DNA from: Actinomycetaceae bacterium TAE3-ERU4
GTDB taxonomy: Bacteria; Actinomycetota; Actinomycetes; Actinomycetales; Actinomycetaceae
NCBI GenBank assembly: GCA_019218365.1
Contig: JAHUUJ010000004.1
Coordinates: forward strand, 124,001 to 188,000
Reading direction: 5' to 3'
Length of the DNA: 64,000 bases
Part shown: piece by piece, positions 35,368-43,253 of the stretch
How positions within the stretch are numbered: the first letter of the stretch is position 1
Layout: each line of letters opens with the position of its first letter
The notes under the pieces: model-generated
The model's database searches: none
What the model saw: only the letters and a program-made list of their open reading frames with translations
What the model was told of the DNA's origin: nothing
Position numbers and translations under genes: made by a program

Positions 35368-36519
35368 ATGACACACAGAATGATTCTTAACCAGACTTCC
35401 TACTTTGGACGAGGAAGTATAGCTAATCTAGTCCCGGAGCTACGTTCACGTAATCTGACTAAAGTATTACTTGTAACAGATGCAATTTTATTAGAAACCG
35501 GGACCGCACAAAAGATTACCTCTTTACTAGACGAGGCCAATTTCCCCTATGAGATTTTTAGTGAGGTTGCACCTAATCCCCCGGTGGATAATGTTAAAGC
35601 CGGTGTCGCAAAGTTTAAGCAATCGGGTGCCGATGCACTTATCGGGCTCGGCGGTGGATCACCACAAGACACAGCAAAAGCTATTGGTATTATCGTTGCC
35701 AATCCTGAGTTCTCCGATGTTCTTTCGTTAGAAGGAGTAGCTGATACCAAAAACCCCTCAGTTCCGATTATTGGTATCCCTACCACCGCTGGAACTGCTT
35801 CCGAAACCACAATTAACTACGTAATTACCGACACGGAAAATCAACGTAAATTCGTATGTGTTGACCCACATGATATTCCTGTAATGGCAATCATTGACCC
35901 AGATTTAACCGATTCCATGCCTCGTGGTTTGAAGGCTGCAACAGGATTGGACGCCTTAACCCATGCTATCGAAGGTTACATCACTAAAGGTGCCTGGGAA
36001 TTGTCTGACTCAGTGCATCTAACTGCAATCAAAATGATTGCTGCTAACCTCCAAAAATCGGTTGAGGGTGACCTCGATGCCGGAGAAAAGATGGCTTATG
36101 CCAGCTACATTGCCGGTATGGGATACTCAAATGTAGGCCTCGGTCTGGTTCATGGAATGGCTCACCCACTAGGAGGGCGTTACAACGCTCCCCACGGTGT
36201 AGCCAACGGTATTTTGCTCGCGGAAGTAATGCGGTTTAATGCTGATTTCTCAGGTGAAAAGTACCGCGATATTGCCGCTGCATTCGGGGTAGAAGATGCC
36301 TATACAATGTCGCTTGAAGATGCCCGTAAAGCTGCTTGTGATGCAGTCGCTGACTTAACCGTAAAAATCGGTAACCCAACTACAATTTCTGCAGTGGGAG
36401 TAACGGAAGAAGGCTTAGATGCCCTTGCCGATGACGCTTTCGCAGATGTTTGCACTCCAGGTAATCCTCGACCAGTAACTCGTGAAGAAATTCGTGAAAT
36501 TTACGCTAACCTGCTCTAA
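35368..36519 (+). CDS. fucO: Lactaldehyde reductase / propanediol oxidoreductase (iron-containing ADH)
   Basis: Group III iron-dependent alcohol dehydrogenase. It closely resembles E. coli FucO along its length: MILNQTSYFGRGS, the nucleotide motif GLGGGSPQDTAKAIGII, PTTAGTASETTINYVIT, CVDPHDIP, and metal ligands in GLDALTHAIEGYI and HGMAHPLGGRYNAPHG. FucO interconverts lactaldehyde and 1,2-propanediol with NAD(H). No fucose or rhamnose genes are nearby, so a role as a general aldehyde reductase is possible. AAGGA lies 11 bases before the ATG. A hairpin separates it from the convergent regulator. Confidence 0.88.
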   Translation: MTHRMILNQTSYFGRGSIANLVPELRSRNLTKVLLVTDAILLETGTAQKITSLLDEANFPYEIFSEVAPNPPVDNVKAGVAKFKQSGADALIGLGGGSPQDTAKAIGIIVANPEFSDVLSLEGVADTKNPSVPIIGIPTTAGTASETTINYVITDTENQRKFVCVDPHDIPVMAIIDPDLTDSMPRGLKAATGLDALTHAIEGYITKGAWELSDSVHLTAIKMIAANLQKSVEGDLDAGEKMAYASYIAGMGYSNVGLGLVHGMAHPLGGRYNAPHGVANGILLAEVMRFNADFSGEKYRDIAAAFGVEDAYTMSLEDARKAACDAVADLTVKIGNPTTISAVGVTEEGLDALADDAFADVCTPGNPRPVTREEIREIYANLL

Positions 36520-36541
36520 CTTGGAGAAAATAGAATAAACA

Positions 36542-36584
36542 AAATGAGTGGGTGGGGAGTAAAACATTCCCTACCCACTCATTT
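36542..36584. terminator. Terminator between fucO and the MerR-type gene
   Basis: Arms AAATGAGTGGGTGGGGA / TTCCCTACCCACTCATTT with one wobble pair and an 8-base loop; T-rich bases follow on both sides. Confidence 0.8.
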
Positions 36585-36589
36585 ATCTT

Positions 36590-37378
36590 TTAGCTCCACT
36601 CAAGCTCACGCGAATCTACACCGTGTATTTGAGCATTAGAGTTTATAATCTCCTGTAACCACTTTGCTAAACCTGGTGTTACTTTCTCGTAATAAGAATG
36701 GAAACGAGGATCAGCTACATACCCGCGGGCGATAAGCACCTGCTGCTTATATGTAGCGGGGAAAAAGGTGGATAGAATCTGGAGATGTTCTTCGGCCAGA
36801 ATATTTGCTTCATCCGACCCGGCGGGTACTCCCCTATTCTTTGCCAGTGCTAGCCGTTGGTTAAACTCATCCATCTGACTTGCAAGCTTTCCCCACTCTT
36901 CTCTAGACATCTTAGATATAGTCTCTTGGCTTCTTATCCATTCTTTTGTCTGGCCCCATTTGCCTTCAGCTTCTTTTTGATATTCGTCAAGATTTGCTTG
37001 ACCAATTATCTGGGCAATTTCTGTAATACTAAGTTTTTCTTCGCTCATGGCATTCTCCAATAACCTCTCGACAAGCTCAATCGTTTTATTTATCTCTTCT
37101 TTTTTCTGTATGAGCTCATGGAGTTGTTCTTGAAGGTGCGTTATGGGATTTCCGCTGAGAGCGGCAGGAATCTTTTCCAAGGGCATTCCCGCCGCCCGAT
37201 AAATCATGATTTGTTCTAGCCTACGAACATCCTGCTCAGAATAAATACGGTAGTCTGCCCAGGTCCTTCCCGAGGGGGTAATCAGCCCCCGAGATTCCCA
37301 GTAATGTAGAGTACGCACAGAAATACCAAGTACTTTGGATACTTCACCCACCGTTCTTTTAACTTCACAATCGCTCAT
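36590..37378 (-). CDS. MerR-family regulator with TipAS ligand domain
   Basis: 262 residues. Residues 1-75 are a MerR winged helix (VGEVSKVLGISVRTLHYWESRGLI, YRIYSEQDVRRLEQIMIYR), 80-110 a coiled coil, and about 125-255 a TipAS-type antibiotic-recognition domain (EYQKEAEGKWGQTKEW, YVADPRFHSYYEKVTPGLAKWLQEII). TipA of Streptomyces senses thiopeptides and activates its own promoter. The cysteine that thiopeptides bind in TipAS is not evident here, so the ligand is uncertain. Its promoter has a 19-bp spacer with a dyad, as expected for a self-activating MerR protein. fucO is convergent. Confidence 0.85.
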   Translation of the reverse strand: MSDCEVKRTVGEVSKVLGISVRTLHYWESRGLITPSGRTWADYRIYSEQDVRRLEQIMIYRAAGMPLEKIPAALSGNPITHLQEQLHELIQKKEEINKTIELVERLLENAMSEEKLSITEIAQIIGQANLDEYQKEAEGKWGQTKEWIRSQETISKMSREEWGKLASQMDEFNQRLALAKNRGVPAGSDEANILAEEHLQILSTFFPATYKQQVLIARGYVADPRFHSYYEKVTPGLAKWLQEIINSNAQIHGVDSRELEWS

Positions 37379-37384
37379 GAAATT

Positions 37385-37415
37385 ACCTTATTTCCTAACG
37401 CTACGTAAGGGTCAA
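37385..37415 (-). promoter_or_regulatory. MerR/TipA-type promoter and operator
   Basis: On the minus strand: -35 TTGACC (37410-37415), 19-bp spacer, -10 TAAGGT (37385-37390), 6 bases to the ATG (leaderless). The spacer holds the dyad CCTAACG-cta-CGTAAGG (37394-37410), one mismatch from perfect. Its CCTnACG/CGTnAGG arms resemble the Streptomyces tipA operator as I recall it. Confidence 0.7.
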
Positions 37416-37524
37416 ACGGTATTGAGTTATTTTCCCTAAAATCAAATTTAATTTTAGGATACGGGATTTACATTAAACGATAAAGGAGTTTCGTCAAGAA
37501 TACACTTTCCCGCAGGAGTATTAC

Positions 37525-37990
37525 TTAGCGGCTATTACGGATAATTACCTGTTCTCGCTCACATTTCACCTGCACTCTACCACCTATTGGGAATGTAATA
37601 AGGGGATTTGTATGACCAAAATCAACGTTTGTAAAGACAGGTATTCCCCTTAATGCAATGATGCTGGAAACTATACGCTCTAGGCTTTCGCAGGTAACTT
37701 TACTTTGCTGTTGGAAACGTCCAATTACTATTCTACGAATTTTTCTGCTTCAGGAATTCACATTAGGGAATGCAAGTTACGTCTAAATTCCATACCACCT
37801 GACCCCATATCATCTTTGAGGAAAAGAATTTTGTCTTCAATTGAAGGCATAGACGATGTTCCTTGAAGAAGATTCGATGCGCAAAGCTTTATCCCAATAT
37901 TTTCCTTCCAGGAAGCCGGGTTAAAAGTCCAGTAACCTTGTAGCTCACGCAAAACCGGAAAGTCACTCTCGTGCTCGTTTATGAAAATTT
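37525..37990 (-). pseudogene. Decayed S66 (LD-carboxypeptidase/MccF-like) gene, C-terminal remnant
   Basis: Reading leftwards on the minus strand, the remnant encodes INEHESDFPVLRELQGYW, then LCASNLLQGTSSMP and KILFLKDD, then RRNLHSLM followed by a TGA (about 37765). After a one-base frameshift in an A run near 37750 the frame changes and gives RIVIGRFQQQSK, then IPVFTNVDFGHTNPLITFPIGG and ends at TAA 37525. These are C-terminal motifs of S66 peptidases. The N-terminal half with the catalytic serine is missing. Such enzymes cleave cell-wall LD-peptides or detoxify microcin C-like compounds. Confidence 0.8.
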
Positions 37991-38038
37991 ATAGCTCATA
38001 TCTATTTTAGATACCTATTAGCGATAAAGAAGAATGGC

Positions 38039-38506
38039 TTATAAGTTAAATATTCTCTTCCAAAAGGGTTTGGGGAGCGGAAATTGCAGTGCTTTTTCTA
38101 GGACTTTTTCCCAGGGAAGATATTTGCGAGCAATAGCGCATCGACGTCGATAATCACTTTCTTTGCGAGCCATTTCTGCAGCCATCCGTATTTGTTGCTC
38201 ATCAACTCCAAGAGCTTCGTTAATCCATAAGATTGATCCCACATTTAGGAGACGGTTATAAGCTCTCTTAGCGGATAAGTTTGGTTTGCTTCTAGAGTAG
38301 GGACCCGTTCCAGTCCGCGGCTGGTCAGAAAACCATGCCACCATGTGTTCCCTTTGAGAGGTGTACCAAACCTTCCTTTTAGAGTTACCATCTTCTCTGG
38401 TTAAATCAACCCCATCATATTCATCCGAGATAGGCAGATGCTCCTCAAGGGTCGCTAACAAACGGGAAAATTCCCTGCAATTAAAGTCTTTTTCATTTGC
38501 TGTCAT
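38039..38506 (-). CDS. Hypothetical protein with WYTSQREHMVAWF motif
   Basis: 155 residues, no family I can name. Notable are VWYTSQREHMVAWFSDQP, GTGPYSRSKPNLSAKRAYNRLLN and LWINEALGVDEQQIRMAAEMAR, a pattern I associate with uncharacterised proteins in Firmicutes and actinobacteria. The start ATG follows ATTTTT and a TATTGT box (38513-38518), so it may be leaderless. It sits in an accessory stretch between a pseudogene and a lipoprotein gene. Confidence 0.6.
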   Translation of the reverse strand: MTANEKDFNCREFSRLLATLEEHLPISDEYDGVDLTREDGNSKRKVWYTSQREHMVAWFSDQPRTGTGPYSRSKPNLSAKRAYNRLLNVGSILWINEALGVDEQQIRMAAEMARKESDYRRRCAIARKYLPWEKVLEKALQFPLPKPFWKRIFNL

Positions 38507-38561
38507 AAAAATACAATACCGGACTTTTTCAATAAAATAATTTTTCTACGACGATATGAAT

Positions 38562-38607
38562 ATGGCTGAAGTAGATAAAGTAAATTGTCTTTATCCACCC
38601 CAGCCAT
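38562..38607. terminator. Terminator of the lipoprotein gene
   Basis: Arms ATGGCTG...GATAAAG and CTTTATC...CAGCCAT with an internal loop; it lies 17 bases beyond the lipoprotein stop on the minus strand, followed by ATTCATATCG. Confidence 0.55.
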
Positions 38608-38623
38608 CGGAAGTTCATAACGC

Positions 38624-39250
38624 TTAGTCAACCATTAAGTTAATTAACCTAATAGTAAAGTCTTTAACTTCCTGCAAGGTAGCTTTGTAATCACCACCAG
38701 TTCCGATTGTCCCTCCCCCGGCTAAACGAATCCTACAGACAGGAGTGCTCTTATTTCCATAGAGGTAACCGCAGATACCAATCTTTCCAATCGGAGTACG
38801 TCCGGTCTCAACATCTTTGTCCATTCGATCGTACTCAACTCGTGTGCCAGTAAGAGTCATATAGCGTCCATTATTCTGATTGCTATATTCAACTTGCAAA
38901 GAAGTACTTTGCCCGAGGGAGGTAACCTTCCCTTTGCCCTTATACATTCCAACGGCTTCGGGAATCTTAGCATCCAACTTCAGCTCAGTAGCATCAGGCT
39001 TCTTTAATTCTGCCGGCACCTCTTCCTTAGGTGCTTCCTTTGTTGTCACACCTACACTCTCTTCCGGGGAAACACCCGTAGATGGTTCTACTGTTTCCAT
39101 AGTTTTTGGACTCTCCACGCTAGCAGAGTAATGTGTATCTTCTACGGAAGCCTTATTCTCATCAGAAGAGGGTTTAGAAGACCCACAAGCAACTAGGGAA
39201 ATAGAAGCGCTAGTGGCAACAACAGCAACAAATATCTTTCTCAGTTTCAC
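38624..39250 (-). CDS. Lipoprotein of unknown function
   Basis: 208 residues. A signal peptide ends in LVAC (Cys22). A low-complexity Ser/Glu/Val/Pro-rich linker (about 25-90) leads to a folded C-terminal region with AVGMYKGKGKVTSLG, MTLTGTRVEYDRMDKDVETGRTP and RIRLAGGGTIGTGGD. I recognise no domain. GTG start, leaderless by promoter position. Nothing in the neighbourhood suggests a role. Confidence 0.7.
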   Translation of the reverse strand: MKLRKIFVAVVATSASISLVACGSSKPSSDENKASVEDTHYSASVESPKTMETVEPSTGVSPEESVGVTTKEAPKEEVPAELKKPDATELKLDAKIPEAVGMYKGKGKVTSLGQSTSLQVEYSNQNNGRYMTLTGTRVEYDRMDKDVETGRTPIGKIGICGYLYGNKSTPVCRIRLAGGGTIGTGGDYKATLQEVKDFTIRLINLMVD

Positions 39251-39257
39251 AACTTAA

Positions 39258-39286
39258 ATACTAACAACCTAACAAGTGTAATGCAA
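39258..39286 (-). promoter_or_regulatory. Promoter of the lipoprotein gene (leaderless)
   Basis: On the minus strand: -35 TTGCAT (39281-39286), 17-bp spacer, -10 TAGTAT (39258-39263), 7 bases to the GTG at 39250. Confidence 0.6.
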
Positions 39287-39366
39287 ACATCCGGCTTCCC
39301 CCACACCCTTTTGCCAAGCCTATTTAGAAACACATTATCCCCATATAAAGTCAACTATTTAAAACC

Positions 39367-39414
39367 TTCCCCGATAACTAATAAAATAAATCTATTTTAT
39401 TAGTTATCGGGGAA
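39367..39414 (-). terminator. Terminator overlapping the HTH gene stop codon
   Basis: Perfect 22-bp arms containing CCCCGATAACTAATAAAATA, 4-base loop, then GGTTTTAAAT on the minus strand. The TAA stop of the HTH gene (39400-39402) lies inside the right arm. Confidence 0.8.
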
Positions 39415-39597
39415 AAAAATCTCTTCAATTTTGCGGCCAAAAATTTTTGCAATAGCGAAGGCTAAAGGAAGCGAAGGGTCAAACCGCCCCTTTTCAATAG
39501 AAATAATTGTCTGCCTCGAAACTCCCAGCAGCTCCCCCAATTTTTCTTGAGAGTACCCTCGCTCCTTTCGAAGATGAGCCAGATTATTACGCATCAT
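39400..39597 (-). CDS. XRE-type helix-turn-helix regulator
   Basis: A compact Cro/CI-type DNA-binding protein of 65 residues: LRKERGYSQEKLGELLGVSRQTIISIEKGRFDPSL is a clear HTH, and it ends IEEIFFPDN. The open frame starts far upstream inside the neighbouring gene; the ATG at 39597 lies just after that gene's TGA, with GGAAGTGA as its binding site. It forms a two-gene unit with the membrane protein. Such HTH plus membrane protein pairs are common; the HTH usually controls its own operon. Confidence 0.85.
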   Translation of the reverse strand: MMRNNLAHLRKERGYSQEKLGELLGVSRQTIISIEKGRFDPSLPLAFAIAKIFGRKIEEIFFPDN

Positions 39598-39598
39598 T

Positions 39599-40057
39599 TC
39601 ACTTCCTATAGCGCACGAAGAGATAGGACAACCCAAAAATAACAGCAAGAACAAGCGTGATTAGCAGAAACACATTAAGAATATAGTTAAATCCTAAAAG
39701 CCCACAAACCAGACTACCCACCCCGCACACGAATAGAAGCGCATTAAAACTAATTTCAGAGGCTTTTGAATACCATAGCATTTCAATAGATTCTTCTGGT
39801 TTTTTTATTGCACCAGGAATGGTTAGCCTATCCACCACAACCGCCCACACCAGAGAGATAGTAGCTAAGGCAAGACAAACCCAATAGATTAAGAATGTCT
39901 GCCACCACGGTAATTCATATTTATGAAAGAACACCGCCACCAAAGACAGCAAAGCGGATATCACCAATCCCAGAAATACCGCTACCGGCATCGCCGCCAT
40001 TCTATTTTCCTTACCAAACCTTACAAGCCCAAAAGATGGTTTCTTTTCTTTCCCCAC
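39599..40057 (-). CDS. Four-helix membrane protein paired with HTH regulator
   Basis: 152 residues with two pairs of membrane helices (AVFLGLVISALLSLVAVFF, WWQTFLIYWVCLALATISLVW, then ISFNALLFVCGVGSLVCGLLGF and YILNVFLLITLVLAVIFGL). Family not recognised. GTG start with an excellent AAGGAGGAGA site. Membrane partners in such pairs are sometimes proposed to act as signal-sensing or antitoxin-like components, but no function is established here. Confidence 0.75.
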   Translation of the reverse strand: MGKEKKPSFGLVRFGKENRMAAMPVAVFLGLVISALLSLVAVFFHKYELPWWQTFLIYWVCLALATISLVWAVVVDRLTIPGAIKKPEESIEMLWYSKASEISFNALLFVCGVGSLVCGLLGFNYILNVFLLITLVLAVIFGLSYLFVRYRK

Positions 40058-40091
40058 AAGCTCTCCTCCTTACTTAATGAGCAACAAAAAC

Positions 40092-40120
40092 AGAATAATG
40101 TGAAGCGAGCTTAACGTCAA
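40092..40120 (-). promoter_or_regulatory. Promoter of the membrane protein-HTH operon
   Basis: On the minus strand: -35 TTGACG (40115-40120), 17-bp spacer, -10 TATTCT (40092-40097). Transcription would begin about 30 bases before the GTG. Confidence 0.7.
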
Positions 40121-40131
40121 GCTAACTTTAC

Positions 40132-40145
40132 ACATAAAATTATGT
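40132..40145. promoter_or_regulatory. Inverted repeat, possible HTH operator
   Basis: ACATAA-AA-TTATGT, a perfect 14-bp dyad just upstream of the operon's -35 and between the divergent HTH operon and thioredoxin lipoprotein gene. ACACAT recurs at 40147-40152 region as TACACATTA. Confidence 0.35.
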
Positions 40146-40276
40146 TACACATTAACCCAAAATTGCCTATAAATACATTGCGCTAAAATTAAATTTTCTA
40201 AAGCACGAAATATCTGTTCATACTTTGTTAATAATTTTTCTGCGGTACGTAATAGTTATCCTGAGAAACTGTAGAT

Positions 40277-40780
40277 ATGAAAAAAATTATTACAGCATCA
40301 ATATTGACAATTACCTCCCTCGCAGGAATTTTAACAGGCTGCAGTTCAACGACAGAAAAAGCACCCGAAACAGCAGCAAGTAACACCTCCACAATGGAAG
40401 CCTCTAAGATGTCCATGAATGAAGGTAATGGCACTATGGAAAGTCCCAGCAGCCACGCTATGAAGAAAAGCGGCTATATTAGCTATTCCACTTATCGGGA
40501 AAATCCCAGCGCCTACAACGATGGAAAAACTGTACTATTTTTTAACGCGCAATGGTGCCCAACTTGCAAAGCAGCAGACGCCGCTTTTAAGGAAAACACT
40601 AATTTAATCCCCGAAGGCTACACACTGGTCAGCGTTGATTACGACACCAACACAGATTTACGTCAAAAGTATGGTGTAACTATGCAACACACCTTCGTGC
40701 AGCTAGGACAAAACGGAGATGCCATAAATAAGTGGAGCGGTGGTAGTGCCGCTGATTTCGCACAACTGATAAAGGAGTAA
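40277..40780 (+). CDS. Thioredoxin-fold lipoprotein
   Basis: 167 residues. The lipoprotein signal ends in LTGC (Cys22). A Ser/Thr/Met-rich linker leads to a thioredoxin domain with the redox motif WCPTC (Cys94, Cys97), preceded by KTVLFFNAQ and followed by LVSVDYDTNTDLRQKYGV and HTFVQLGQNG. It should act outside the membrane, supplied with electrons by the DipZ/CcdA-type protein encoded 6 bases downstream. Confidence 0.88.
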   Translation: MKKIITASILTITSLAGILTGCSSTTEKAPETAASNTSTMEASKMSMNEGNGTMESPSSHAMKKSGYISYSTYRENPSAYNDGKTVLFFNAQWCPTCKAADAAFKENTNLIPEGYTLVSVDYDTNTDLRQKYGVTMQHTFVQLGQNGDAINKWSGGSAADFAQLIKE

Positions 40781-40786
40781 TACCAA

Positions 40787-42484
40787 ATGCTCGCAATTGC
40801 ACTCCTTTCAATTTTAGCTGGGGCACTAACTGCCCTAGCCCCGTGCGTTCTACCTTTTTTGCCAATTATCGTTGGCGGCAGTATAGATGGAAATAGCAAT
40901 CGTAAAAGACCTTTCATTGTCGCAGGATCACTGATAATCTCACTGCTAATTTTCACTTTATTGCTCAAAGCAACCACCCTATTAATCAACATTGACCCTC
41001 GTGTTTGGGCAATAGGATCGGGAATCTTAGTAATAGTTCTCGGTATCAGCATGCTAATTCCCGATTTGTGGGCACGAGTAATGATGTGGACACGTCTTGG
41101 AAATAAGACCCACGACATGTTACACAACGCGCAAAGTCAGAAAAATGGAACTCTTTCAGCAATTTTGACGGGTGCCGCATTAGGCCCAGTTTTCAGTAGC
41201 TGCAGCCCTACCTACGCATGGGTAATTGCTACTGTTTTACCAGCAAAGCCGTTAGCCGGCATGCTCTACCTAAGTCTTTATTGCATCGGTCTAGCAGCGG
41301 TGCTACTAGCCATCGCTCTCCTCGGACGCTCTCTTGTCCAAAAGCTCGGATGGGCAGCAAATCCACGAGGATGGTTCCAACGTATTTTGGCAGCTCTTTT
41401 TATCCTCGTAGGAATATTTATCCTAACCGGCTTTGACAAAAAAATCGAGGCAGTTGTTACTAATTGGACTCCTTCGCTGACCCAAATTGAGGAAAAACTA
41501 CTCCCCTCAGACGGCCCTAATAAACCGGTCTCCCAATCAGAAAGCAATAAGGAATCAAACGCAGACAGCTTGAAAAATTTCGGGAAAGCACCAGAACTCG
41601 TAGGAATTAAAGATTGGATTAATTCTAATCCCCTACAGTTAAAAGAATTACGTGGGAAAGTCGTATTAATTGATTTTTGGACCTACTCTTGCATTAACTG
41701 CCAGCGCACCCAGCCCTATCTCAATACCTGGTACGAAAAATATCACGATAAAGGCTTCGAGATTATTGGTGTACATGCTCCCGAATTCGCGTTTGAAAAG
41801 GTAGCCGCCAATGTCAAAAAAGCAGTGAAAAACGCAGGAATTACCTATCCGGTTGCCCTAGATAACGATTTTGACACTTGGCGTTCCTACAGCAACCGCT
41901 ACTGGCCAGCTAAATACTTAATCGATAAACAAGGAAATGTTCGTTACGTCCATTTTGGTGAAGGAGAATACGACAAAACCGAAGATGCAATCCAACAGCT
42001 TCTGTCGGTACAAGCCCCTATTTCTCAGCCAAAGCAAAAAGTTGAAACCCCCTCAGAGGGACAATCTCCTGAAACCTACCTAGGAACAGAAAGAGCAAAC
42101 GGTTTCGTTGGAACACCCGATTTATCTGACGGTGTAAAAACATATAAGTCCGTTCCCTCATTACCTCTAGATAGCTGGACGCTATCGGGGAATTGGGAAG
42201 TTAACGGTGAAAAAATTACCGCACGTTCCAACGGAGCAAAATTAACCTATCGTTTTAGCGCCAAAGATGTCTACCTAGTAATGGGATCGGACAGTCCGGC
42301 AGAAGTAAAAGTTAGCGTAGAGGGGATTCCTCAGCCGGGTGGTAAAGACGTCCACAACGGAATCGTCAAAGTTGATTCCTACCGTCTATATCGCTTGGTT
42401 TCACTTCCTAAACTAGCTAAAGGTCTAACCGTTACTATTGAATTCGCTAAGGGCGTTAGCGCTAATGCATTCACCTTTGGATAA
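40787..42484 (+). CDS. dipZ: DipZ-like CcdA-thioredoxin fusion
   Basis: 565 residues joining three parts. Residues 1-215 are a CcdA/DsbD-type membrane domain with redox cysteines C20 (ALAPCVLPFLP) and C139 (GPVFSSCSPTYAW). Residues about 265-405 are a TlpA/thioredoxin-like domain with CINC (302-305) in FWTYSCINCQRTQPYL. Residues about 430-565 form a beta-rich C-terminal domain like the carbohydrate-binding-like module of M. tuberculosis DipZ. The protein carries electrons across the membrane to extracellular thiol proteins. It follows the thioredoxin lipoprotein and precedes a two-component system. Confidence 0.9.
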   Translation: MLAIALLSILAGALTALAPCVLPFLPIIVGGSIDGNSNRKRPFIVAGSLIISLLIFTLLLKATTLLINIDPRVWAIGSGILVIVLGISMLIPDLWARVMMWTRLGNKTHDMLHNAQSQKNGTLSAILTGAALGPVFSSCSPTYAWVIATVLPAKPLAGMLYLSLYCIGLAAVLLAIALLGRSLVQKLGWAANPRGWFQRILAALFILVGIFILTGFDKKIEAVVTNWTPSLTQIEEKLLPSDGPNKPVSQSESNKESNADSLKNFGKAPELVGIKDWINSNPLQLKELRGKVVLIDFWTYSCINCQRTQPYLNTWYEKYHDKGFEIIGVHAPEFAFEKVAANVKKAVKNAGITYPVALDNDFDTWRSYSNRYWPAKYLIDKQGNVRYVHFGEGEYDKTEDAIQQLLSVQAPISQPKQKVETPSEGQSPETYLGTERANGFVGTPDLSDGVKTYKSVPSLPLDSWTLSGNWEVNGEKITARSNGAKLTYRFSAKDVYLVMGSDSPAEVKVSVEGIPQPGGKDVHNGIVKVDSYRLYRLVSLPKLAKGLTVTIEFAKGVSANAFTFG

Positions 42485-42512
42485 GCCCGTATTCCCCGGA
42501 GCGACACTTCTT

Positions 42513-43253
42513 ATGCCTTATAGTGAAGGTGTGCCAAAAATTCTTGTTGTAGATGACGATTCCACCGTTCGTGGGGTCGTGGCGGACTATCTGACCGCCG
42601 TTGGAATGCAAGTTACCCAAGCCGGTGATGGAGCTAAGGCTCTGGAGCTGGCTCGCTCCGGGGAATACTCGCTAATGGTCCTAGACCTGATGTTACCTTA
42701 CATTGATGGACTTGAAGTATTTCGTCGACTACGCAATGAAAATATTGACATCCGCGTAGTGATACTAAGCGCACGTGGCGAAGAATCCGACCGCATATTA
42801 GGACTGGAACTAGGCGCAGATGATTATCTGACAAAACCTTTCAGCCCCCGCGAGTTAGTATTGCGGGTCCAATCCGTATTACGCCGCACTTACGAAATGA
42901 ACTTATCTTCAACACGTAATGAAGGAACACAGCGCAAACTAGTCGTGGATGGGGACTTATCTTTAGATTTAACTTCTAATAAAGTCACCAAATCCACACG
43001 GCCTCTCGTTCTTACTTCGCGAGAATACGATTTATTGGCATATTTAGTGACCCATCCGGATCAAGTTTTTTCCCGAGACCAACTAATGAATGCAGTTTGG
43101 GGATCAACCTACGGAGACCATTCTACAGTCACCGTTCATGTACGACGGTTACGGGAAAAGATAGAGCCTGACCCGGCTCAACCAACCCGTTTAGTTACAG
43201 TATGGGGGCGAGGCTATCGCTGGGAACCGGATCCAGAAAGAAAACTGGACTAA
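42513..43253 (+). CDS. OmpR-family response regulator
   Basis: 246 residues. Receiver domain with the acidic pocket DDD (14-16), phosphoacceptor D58 (LMVLDLMLPYIDG) and K108 (LTKPFS); C-terminal winged helix with LTSREYDLLAYLVTHPDQVFSRDQL and TVTVHVRRLREKIEPDPAQP. The open frame starts inside dipZ; the ATG at 42513 is the likely start, with CCGGAG upstream. It is 28 bases after dipZ and overlaps the kinase gene by one base, so the whole thioredoxin-dipZ-regulator-kinase run may be one operon. Confidence 0.92.
   Translation: MPYSEGVPKILVVDDDSTVRGVVADYLTAVGMQVTQAGDGAKALELARSGEYSLMVLDLMLPYIDGLEVFRRLRNENIDIRVVILSARGEESDRILGLELGADDYLTKPFSPRELVLRVQSVLRRTYEMNLSSTRNEGTQRKLVVDGDLSLDLTSNKVTKSTRPLVLTSREYDLLAYLVTHPDQVFSRDQLMNAVWGSTYGDHSTVTVHVRRLREKIEPDPAQPTRLVTVWGRGYRWEPDPERKLD

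Noticed and set aside
37379-40145. Genomic island or prophage remnant
   Set aside because: The stretch has a pseudogene and several unknown genes but no integrase, phage gene, direct-repeat ends or tRNA boundary.
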